Positions 5,439-11,743 of a stretch of DNA of 16,538 nucleotides are shown here, piece by piece. The stretch spans positions 1 through 16,538 of the forward strand of contig WFMT01000239.1 of NCBI GenBank assembly GCA_015488975.1, read 5' to 3'. Origin of the DNA: Campylobacteraceae bacterium. GTDB taxonomy: Bacteria; Campylobacterota; Campylobacteria; Campylobacterales; JALSKU01. How positions within the stretch are numbered: the stretch's first letter is position 1; each line of letters begins with the position of its first letter. The notes under the pieces are model-generated. The model was given only the letters and a program-made list of their open reading frames with translations. It was not told where the DNA came from and ran no database searches. The position numbers and the translations under genes were made by a program.

Positions 5439-6653
5439 ATGTTTGATGAAATACAGTTTAATACGATAAATAGACTTCCAAATTATGTTTTTGCAGAAAT
5501 TAATGAGATAAAGATGAAAGCAAGAAGAAGAGGTGAAGACATAATAGACTTTTCGATGGGAAATCCAGACGGCAATACTCCGCCTCATATAGTGCAAAAA
5601 CTGATAGAAACGGCAAAAAAGCCAAAAAATAATAGATATTCTGTCAGTAAAGGTATATATAAATTGAGGCTTGCTATTTGCGATTGGTATAAAAGAAAAT
5701 ATGGTATTGATTTGGATCCTGAAACAGAGGCAGTTGCAACTATGGGAAGCAAAGAGGGGTATGTGCATCTTGCTCAAGCTATAACAAATCCTGGAGATGT
5801 GGCAATAGTACCTGAGCCTGCTTATCCTATTCACACTCATGCATTTATTATTGCAGGGGGAAATGTTGTTAAGATGAATTTTAATTTCAATGACAAATAT
5901 GAACTTGATTATGAAAGTTTTTTTGATAATTTAAATCAAGCCATAAAAGATTCTATGCCAAAACCAAAATTTGTTGTAGTTAATTTTCCTCACAATCCAA
6001 CAACAGTAACAGTAAAAAAAGATTTTTATGAAAGACTTGTTGCGTTGGCAAAAAAGGAGAGATTTTACATACTTAGCGATATAGCTTATGCTGATTTGAC
6101 TTATGATGGATATAAAACACCCTCAATTTTTGAAGTTGAGGGTGCAAAAGATGTTGCAGTTGAGAGTTTTACGCTTAGCAAAAGTTATAATATGGCAGGA
6201 TGGAGAGTAGGGTTTATAGTTGGCAATCCTAAGCTTATAGGAGCTTTACAAAAGATAAAGAGCTGGTTTGATTATGGCATGTTTACACCTATCCAAGTAG
6301 CCGCGACTGTGGCACTTAATGGTCCTGATGATTGTGTTAAAGAGATAACTGAGATATATAGAAAAAGAAGAGATGTTCTTCTTAAGAGTTTTGACAATGC
6401 AGGATGGAAGATAGATAAGCCAAATGCTACTATGTTTATCTGGGCAAAAATACCGGAAGAATTTAGATATCTTGGGAGTATGGAATTTTCCAAAGAGCTT
6501 TTACAAGAAGCGAAAGTAGCGGTTAGTCCGGGTATTGGGTTTGGTGAGCATGGGGATGAGTATGTGAGAATTGCTTTAATAGAAAATCACAACCGTATAA
6601 GACAAGCAGCAAGAAATATAAAACATTATTTTAAAACAAAGAGGACAAAATAA
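5439..6653 (+). CDS. alaC: Class I/II pyridoxal-phosphate aminotransferase, AlaC-like
   Basis: A 404-residue fold-type I PLP enzyme. The N-terminus (FNTINRLPNYVF, then RRRGEDIIDFSMGNPDG) is very close to the AlaC/YfdZ glutamate-pyruvate aminotransferase. Key residues are visible: N186 in NPT, D214 and Y217 in SDIAYAD, the Schiff-base lysine K248 in LSKSYNMAGWR, and R377 in YVRIAL for the substrate carboxylate. It should act in the cytoplasm on alanine/pyruvate and glutamate. Campylobacterota members are sometimes annotated as LL-diaminopimelate or aspartate aminotransferases, so substrate is less certain than fold. AAAGGA lies just before the ATG. The TAA stop abuts the ATG of hom, which suggests one operon for aspartate-family and alanine metabolism. 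A strong internal hairpin is noted at 6118-6144. Confidence 0.88.
   Translation: MFDEIQFNTINRLPNYVFAEINEIKMKARRRGEDIIDFSMGNPDGNTPPHIVQKLIETAKKPKNNRYSVSKGIYKLRLAICDWYKRKYGIDLDPETEAVATMGSKEGYVHLAQAITNPGDVAIVPEPAYPIHTHAFIIAGGNVVKMNFNFNDKYELDYESFFDNLNQAIKDSMPKPKFVVVNFPHNPTTVTVKKDFYERLVALAKKERFYILSDIAYADLTYDGYKTPSIFEVEGAKDVAVESFTLSKSYNMAGWRVGFIVGNPKLIGALQKIKSWFDYGMFTPIQVAATVALNGPDDCVKEITEIYRKRRDVLLKSFDNAGWKIDKPNATMFIWAKIPEEFRYLGSMEFSKELLQEAKVAVSPGIGFGEHGDEYVRIALIENHNRIRQAARNIKHYFKTKRTK
6118..6144. other. Strong inverted repeat inside the aminotransferase gene
   Basis: The arms 6118-6129 and 6133-6144 pair over 12 consecutive positions (one G-U on the plus strand) around a three-base loop, including a 9-bp perfect GC-containing stem, CACCCTCAA with TTGAGGGTG. 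On the minus strand the hairpin is followed by TTTTATA, so it looks like an intrinsic terminator for antisense transcription. On the plus strand no T-run follows. It codes for ordinary residues (about 227-236) of the enzyme. Confidence 0.55.
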
Positions 6654-7916
6654 ATGCTTAAAGTTGGGATTATCGGATTGGGCACTGTAGGAAGCAGCGT
6701 TATTAAAATACTCAAAGAAAATGAAAATATAATTACAGCAAGAGCCGGAGTGAAGATAGTACCCGTAATGGGAGTCGCTAAAAATATTGAAAAACATAAA
6801 AATTTGGATATAGTTTTAAGTAATGATGTAAATGATATACTGGAAGATGAATCCATAGACATAGTAGTGGAGCTGATAGGCGGAGTTGATGAGGCATATA
6901 AAATAGTAAAAAAAGCATTGAAAAACGGTAAATCTGTGGTAACTGCAAATAAGGCACTTTTGGCTTATCACAGATATGAGCTTCAAGAAAAAGCTGATGG
7001 AATGGGGTTTGGATTTGAAGCTAGTGTGGCTGGCGGAATTCCTATAATAAATGCTTTAAGAGAAGGGCTTAGTGCGAATCAAATATTATCTATAAAAGGG
7101 ATACTTAACGGAACTTGTAACTATATGCTTACGAGAATGATAAATGAAGATATAAGTTTTGCTGAAGTTTTAAAAGAAGCTCAAAAATTAGGCTATGCCG
7201 AAGCTGATCCTATATTTGATATAGGAGGATTTGATGCTAGTCATAAATTGCTAATTTTAGCTTCTATCGCTTATGGGATAAATGCAAAGCCTGAAGATAT
7301 ATTGATTGAGGGAATTGAAAATATAAACAGTGATGATATATTTTTTGCCAAAGAGTTTGGATATAATATAAAACTTTTAGCAATTGCAAAAAAAATTAAC
7401 AACAAAGTGGAGCTTAGAGTTCATCCCGCACTTGTAAAAAAAGAAGAGATGATAGCCAAAATTGATGGTGTTATGAATGGCATTAGTGTTATTGGAGATT
7501 TTGTGGGTGAGACTTTATACTATGGAGCAGGAGCAGGCGGTGATGCTACTGCTAGTGCTGTGATTTCAGATATTATTTCTATAGCAAGAGGAGATGCTTC
7601 TCCTATGCTTGGATTTAAAAAACTTGTTCAAAATGATTTGACATTATTGTCAATGAACGAAGTTCAAAGCGAGTATTATGTGAGAATGAGTGTTGTTGAT
7701 GAGGTTGGCGTTTTGAGCAAAATATCTAATATATTTGCAAAATTTGATATATCTATAGATAGCTTTTTACAAAAATCATCTAAAAAAAGTTTGCAAACAA
7801 CTCTTTTATTTTCAACTCATAACTGCAAAGAAGTACAAATTAAGAAAGCACTTAACGAAGTAGAGAGATTGTCTTTTGTAAAAGAAAAACCTGCGATGAT
7901 TAGAATACAGGAGTAA
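6654..7916 (+). CDS. hom: Homoserine dehydrogenase with C-terminal ACT domain
   Basis: A 420-residue monofunctional homoserine dehydrogenase (no aspartokinase part). The Rossmann nucleotide-binding loop is GLGTVG at 8-13. VTANKALLA includes K100. The catalytic domain has the signature GTCNYMLTRM (153-162) and AEADPIFDIGGFDASHK, with K198. A C-terminal ACT domain spans about 340-415 (YYVRMSVVDEVGVLSKIS), giving the length typical of feedback-regulated enzymes; threonine is the usual effector. It reduces aspartate-4-semialdehyde to homoserine for threonine and methionine. The ATG directly follows the stop of the aminotransferase gene and GAGG lies 10 bases upstream inside that gene. The next gene starts 3 bases after its stop, so expression is coupled. 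Confidence 0.97.
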   Translation: MLKVGIIGLGTVGSSVIKILKENENIITARAGVKIVPVMGVAKNIEKHKNLDIVLSNDVNDILEDESIDIVVELIGGVDEAYKIVKKALKNGKSVVTANKALLAYHRYELQEKADGMGFGFEASVAGGIPIINALREGLSANQILSIKGILNGTCNYMLTRMINEDISFAEVLKEAQKLGYAEADPIFDIGGFDASHKLLILASIAYGINAKPEDILIEGIENINSDDIFFAKEFGYNIKLLAIAKKINNKVELRVHPALVKKEEMIAKIDGVMNGISVIGDFVGETLYYGAGAGGDATASAVISDIISIARGDASPMLGFKKLVQNDLTLLSMNEVQSEYYVRMSVVDEVGVLSKISNIFAKFDISIDSFLQKSSKKSLQTTLLFSTHNCKEVQIKKALNEVERLSFVKEKPAMIRIQE

Positions 7917-7919
7917 TTA

Positions 7920-9995
7920 TTGGAAGAAGAAATTGATTCTGTCTGCACATATTGTGGGGTTGGATGTGAGATAACAGCAAAAGTACAAGATAATAAAATA
8001 AAAACAATATATGCAAAAAAAGAAACAAAAGTAAGCAGAGGAAAGCTTTGCGTTAAAGGTAAACTTGGCTGGGATTTTGTTGACTCCTCCCAAAGACTTC
8101 CTCCGGTTAAAATAAGAAAAAGTTTTATTTATAAAAATGAATTATATTTTCCAAAGAGTATAAAAGATAAATTTTTGCAAGGTATAAAAGAAGATGAAAA
8201 TTTTTTTTATCCATCTTTAAAGCTTGCTTATGAGATAGCTGCCTGGAAATTGCAGAGGATTTTTGATCTTTATGGCGGAGATACTATAGCAGGTATTGGA
8301 GGGGCAAGAAGTAATTGTGAAAGTGGATATATCTTTCAAAAATTTATAAGAGAAGTTCTTCTAAGCCCTCATATTGACAACTGTGCAAGAGTGTGTCATG
8401 CCCCAAGTTTAAAAGGTATGAGAAAAGTTATAGGTGAAGGAGCTGCGACAAATCCTTTTGATGACATAGAGGAAGCCGAATTTATTATCTTGTTTGGATC
8501 AAATATCACAGAAGCTCATCCGATAGCTGCTACTAGAGTTAGTAAGGCTTTAAAAGAAGGTAGGAAACTTGCTCTTTTTGATGTTCGAGAGACTCACTTA
8601 AGCTCTAATGCCACTTATCAATGTACGATACCCTATGAAAGTAATTTGCTTATTTTGAATATGATAAGTTTTGTTATACTTAATGAACAATTATATGATA
8701 GTGATTTTATAACAAGGCGTACTTCTGGTTTTGATGAGTATAAAAACAGTATTTTAAATGATGAATATGCAAATCCAGAATTTTTTCTAAAGATAAAAGG
8801 TTATGAGTATTTGTCTGATATGGTAAAGAAGGTTGCAAGAGAGTATGCGAAGAGTCGGTCTATCATTCTTTGGGGATTGGGAGTTACTGAACAAATAGAT
8901 GGTTCTTATGCGGTTGAAGCTCTTTGTAATCTTGCTGTTTTAACAGGTAATATTGGCAAAAATGGAGCTGGGCTTATACCTCTTCGTGGGCAAAATAATG
9001 TACAGGGTGTTTGTGATATGGGTTGTTTGCCCTATTTTTTGCCAGATTATAAAATACCGCACAGAGAAGGTAAAAAAACTCCTGATTTGATAAATGATAT
9101 GATTGATTCTAAGATAAAAGCAGTTATCAATATGGGAGAAGATATAGCTCATATTCATACAAATCAAAATAAGATAAAAACCGCATTGGAAAATTTAGAT
9201 TTTCTTGTGGTTCTTGATTTGTTTGATAACGAGACAACAAAAAAAGCTGATATTATTTTTGGAGTTAGGAGTGCTTACGAAAAGGAAGGAATTTATATAA
9301 ATGCTGAAAGAAGACTTCATCTCTCATCTGTTCTTATTGAGAATAATTTGCCTGATGATTGGGAGGTTATAGTTGGAATTGCTAAAAATATAACTAAGGA
9401 TTTTGATTATCAAACCAATTTTCAAATTTGGGAGGAAGTGCGAGTACAAGCAAAGGAAAGATTTTGTAAAGCAAGTTATGAGGCACTTAGAAAACATAAA
9501 TTAACCGGACTTCAATGGCCTGTTTTTGATAAAGATACTCCAAGACTTCATATAGAGAATTTTAGAACAGATGACAAAAAAGCTCATTTTTCATATAGAA
9601 AATATTTTGTAAGAGGCATGATAAGGGAATTATTAGATAAAAAGAATTGTGGTTTTTATCTGACAACAGGCAGAGTCATTGCCCAATATAATAATGCAAG
9701 TCAAACCAAAAGATCCCCGACTCTTTTAAAAAGACATCGTGAAGATATACTTCATGTTAGTTTGCAAGATAGTGAATTTTTCAAAGATGCTAAAGAGGTA
9801 ATTCTTTCTACAAGATATGGTAACAGTTCTGCTTTAAAGATAAAAATTACTAAAAAATTAAAAAAAGGGACACTGTTTTGCAGCTTTCATCATGCAAAGA
9901 GCAAGATAAATTTTCTCTTTGGAGACGAGTGTGACGAATTGACAAAAACAGCAAGATTTAAGTGTGTGAAAGTAGATATAGAGGTATTAAAATGA
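7920..9995 (+). CDS. Formate dehydrogenase H-like molybdopterin oxidoreductase, cysteine form
   Basis: A 691-residue soluble molybdopterin (bis-MGD) oxidoreductase starting with TTG at 7920, six bases after a perfect AGGAG. A 4Fe-4S cluster is bound by C9, C12, C16 and C44. RVCHAPS at 157-163 places Cys159-His160 where E. coli FdhF has Sec140-His141. PLRGQNNVQG at 354-363 supplies the arginine (R356) equivalent to FdhF Arg333, which binds formate. The C-terminal cofactor domain spans about 574-691. There is no Tat signal, so it is cytoplasmic. Length is close to FdhF (715). Formate oxidation or CO2 reduction is the best guess, but no electron-transfer, hydrogenase, FdhD or cofactor genes are nearby. 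It lies 3 bases after hom and overlaps yraN by 4. A different small substrate is possible. Confidence 0.85.
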   Translation: MEEEIDSVCTYCGVGCEITAKVQDNKIKTIYAKKETKVSRGKLCVKGKLGWDFVDSSQRLPPVKIRKSFIYKNELYFPKSIKDKFLQGIKEDENFFYPSLKLAYEIAAWKLQRIFDLYGGDTIAGIGGARSNCESGYIFQKFIREVLLSPHIDNCARVCHAPSLKGMRKVIGEGAATNPFDDIEEAEFIILFGSNITEAHPIAATRVSKALKEGRKLALFDVRETHLSSNATYQCTIPYESNLLILNMISFVILNEQLYDSDFITRRTSGFDEYKNSILNDEYANPEFFLKIKGYEYLSDMVKKVAREYAKSRSIILWGLGVTEQIDGSYAVEALCNLAVLTGNIGKNGAGLIPLRGQNNVQGVCDMGCLPYFLPDYKIPHREGKKTPDLINDMIDSKIKAVINMGEDIAHIHTNQNKIKTALENLDFLVVLDLFDNETTKKADIIFGVRSAYEKEGIYINAERRLHLSSVLIENNLPDDWEVIVGIAKNITKDFDYQTNFQIWEEVRVQAKERFCKASYEALRKHKLTGLQWPVFDKDTPRLHIENFRTDDKKAHFSYRKYFVRGMIRELLDKKNCGFYLTTGRVIAQYNNASQTKRSPTLLKRHREDILHVSLQDSEFFKDAKEVILSTRYGNSSALKIKITKKLKKGTLFCSFHHAKSKINFLFGDECDELTKTARFKCVKVDIEVLK

Positions 9996-10321
9996 GTAGA
10001 AAGCTTGGTAATATTGCTGAAGACAAAGCTGCTAAATTTTTGCAAAAAAGTGGATTTAGTATCGTTGAGAGAAATTTTTATTCAAAATTTGGTGAGATTG
10101 ATATAATCGCTTTAAAGGGTAGGATTTTACATTTTATTGAAGTTAAAAGTGGAAAAAATTTTGAGCCGATTTATGCTATAACACCACAGAAAATAGATAA
10201 AATTATAAAAACTATAAATTACTTTTTACTGAAAAATAAGATGGATGTTGATTATTGTATTGATGCAGTTATCATAAAAAATAAAGAGATTGAATTTATT
10301 GAGAATATTACTCTTTTGTAA
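9992..10321 (+). CDS. yraN: YraN/UPF0102 family protein, nuclease-fold
   Basis: A 109-residue protein. The ATG at 9992 overlaps the stop of the molybdoenzyme gene (ATGA) and follows GAGG by seven bases; an in-frame GTG upstream lies inside that gene and is rejected. The N-terminus (GNIAEDKAAKFL, then ERNFYSKFGEIDII) and the PD-(D/E)xK-like core are typical: E10, E35, D37, E50 and K52, with FIEVKSG as the EVK element. The family has an endonuclease fold, but its cellular role is not firmly established; Holliday-junction-type DNA processing has been suggested from the fold. Its last 14 bases overlap the 3' end of flhX on the opposite strand, and no terminator separates them. Confidence 0.93.
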   Translation: MSRKLGNIAEDKAAKFLQKSGFSIVERNFYSKFGEIDIIALKGRILHFIEVKSGKNFEPIYAITPQKIDKIIKTINYFLLKNKMDVDYCIDAVIIKNKEIEFIENITLL

Positions 10322-10574
10322 TTCTATATAAAAAACTAAATACTTCTGATACAGCTTTATAAAGATTTGGCGGAATTTCTTTGTCAAGTTCTATCTTGCT
10401 AAGCATTTGAACTAAATCACCATCTTTTTTTATGGGAACTTTTTCTTCTTTTGCTATTTTTATGATATTTTCGGCAATTTTTCCTTTACCTTTTGCTATT
10501 ACTTTGGGAGCATTATCTTTTTTTTGTTCATACTTTAACGCTACTGCTTTTGTTATTTTTTTTGTTGGCTTCAT
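10308..10574 (-). CDS. flhX: FlhX, stand-alone FlhB C-terminal domain protein
   Basis: An 88-residue protein equivalent to the small cytoplasmic part of FlhB that follows autocleavage at NPTH. Residues 10-86 match that domain in order: KAVALKYEQKKDNAPKVIAKG, then a helix, then IPI, and EIPPNLYKAVSEV near the end. The export-gate membrane domain and the NPTH cleavage site are absent. In Helicobacter such a protein (FlhX) can replace the released FlhB fragment in the flagellar substrate-specificity switch. Its ATG overlaps the stop of the upstream FliK-like gene (ATGA), so the two are translationally coupled. The 3' end overlaps yraN by 14 bases. The full flhB gene must lie elsewhere. Confidence 0.9.
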   Translation of the reverse strand: MKPTKKITKAVALKYEQKKDNAPKVIAKGKGKIAENIIKIAKEEKVPIKKDGDLVQMLSKIELDKEIPPNLYKAVSEVFSFLYRITKE

Positions 10575-11743
10575 GCCTTGATGTCCATTCCAAGTTTTAT
10601 AACATCCTCATATCCATACTCATATTGTTTTTTATCTTTTAGAAAAAAAATATTTGTACTTAACCCTATGTCATTGAGAAGTATCTTTAAATCTTTTAAG
10701 TTTTTTATTATTTTATTTTCAAAAAGTTTATTTTTTGCATTTATTCCGACTGATAAGTTGCTATCATTTAGCATTAGAAGTATATTTATATTACCATATT
10801 TTTCCAAATCCAACTCTATTTTGCAAGTAAAATTTTTTGTCTTTTTATAGTATTTAAAAGAGAGTTTGCCATCTTTTAAATCCTCCCATGCAAAAGGGAT
10901 AAAGGATGTAAAATTTGAGTTTAAAATGGAATTTATTTGATTTGATTGTATTTGAGAGATACTTTTGTCTGAAAGCTTATCTATAAGTGGATTGTTTATA
11001 GAATTTTTGTTATCTTTTTTTATATTTAATAATACAGCTTTTAAATCATTTGTTAAATTATCTCCAACAGATTTATTTTTTAAAATATTATCTTTTAACT
11101 TTGCTTCATACAAAATACCTGAGTTTTGAATATTATCTTTTATATCTATTTTATTTATCGATTTGGTAAAATTTTCCAAAACAGGCTGGTATTTTTTAAG
11201 TGAGGGTTGATCTTTTATAAGATTTAAAATCGTTTGTAAATTTTTAGTAATATTTCCGATATTTTTTATTATCTTGCTATTGCTTAAAAGCTTTATGGAG
11301 GATTTTTTTATCTCTTTGTTGTCATCTAAAACATATTCTTTTAAAATAGCATTTAAATTCTTAATATTTTTTTGTGTAAATTTTTTAGGTGTTGCATTGA
11401 AAGTTTTATTAGTATTTTCATTTGATGATTGTATTAAAATTTTTTTAATTTCATTTTCAAGAGTTTTAAGCTTTGCATGGATAGGCAAATTTTTGTATTT
11501 TTGTATGTTTTCTTGAATTATTTTTAATATTTCTTGCAATCTGTTTTTTGTTTGTAAAGTCAGTTTCCCCTTTTTTGATAATGTTTTAATATTTTTGATT
11601 ATATTTTCTATTTGTAATTGTTTTAGGTTTTTTAAATTATTAGTTTTTAGTGAATTAAAAATAAAATTTAACTCTTTTTGGACTACTTGATCTATTTGTT
11701 GAATTTTTACATTAGACTTTGATGAGAATTTTATCATTTTCAT
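10571..11743 (-). CDS. FliK-like protein with hook-length-control-type C-terminal domain
   Basis: A 390-residue, strongly Lys/Asn/Ile-rich protein. Residues 1-270 look helical, low-complexity and linker-like, without recognised motifs. Residues about 277-375 match the pattern of the FliK C-terminal domain: SFIPFAWEDLKDGKLSFKYY, then KIELDLEKYGNINILLML, then LSVGINAKN and a helix ending LNDIGLS. In FliK that domain contacts FlhB to switch export from hook to filament proteins, and here the gene is coupled to a stand-alone FlhB C-domain. The ATG at 11743 overlaps the stop of the HD-GYP gene (ATGA); a second ATG at 11737 is also possible. It could be the main FliK or a paralogue, and no hook genes are nearby. 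Base composition is visibly more AT-rich than in the neighbouring housekeeping genes. Confidence 0.75.
   Translation of the reverse strand: MKMIKFSSKSNVKIQQIDQVVQKELNFIFNSLKTNNLKNLKQLQIENIIKNIKTLSKKGKLTLQTKNRLQEILKIIQENIQKYKNLPIHAKLKTLENEIKKILIQSSNENTNKTFNATPKKFTQKNIKNLNAILKEYVLDDNKEIKKSSIKLLSNSKIIKNIGNITKNLQTILNLIKDQPSLKKYQPVLENFTKSINKIDIKDNIQNSGILYEAKLKDNILKNKSVGDNLTNDLKAVLLNIKKDNKNSINNPLIDKLSDKSISQIQSNQINSILNSNFTSFIPFAWEDLKDGKLSFKYYKKTKNFTCKIELDLEKYGNINILLMLNDSNLSVGINAKNKLFENKIIKNLKDLKILLNDIGLSTNIFFLKDKKQYEYGYEDVIKLGMDIKA

Noticed and set aside
5394..5840. Antisense frame opposite the aminotransferase start
   Set aside because: The opposite strand encodes a clear AlaC-type enzyme; the antisense product has no family features and no start signals.
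9962..9991. GTG start for yraN
   Set aside because: It lies within the molybdoenzyme gene without an SD; the ATG at 9992 has GAGG and gives the family's usual N-terminus.
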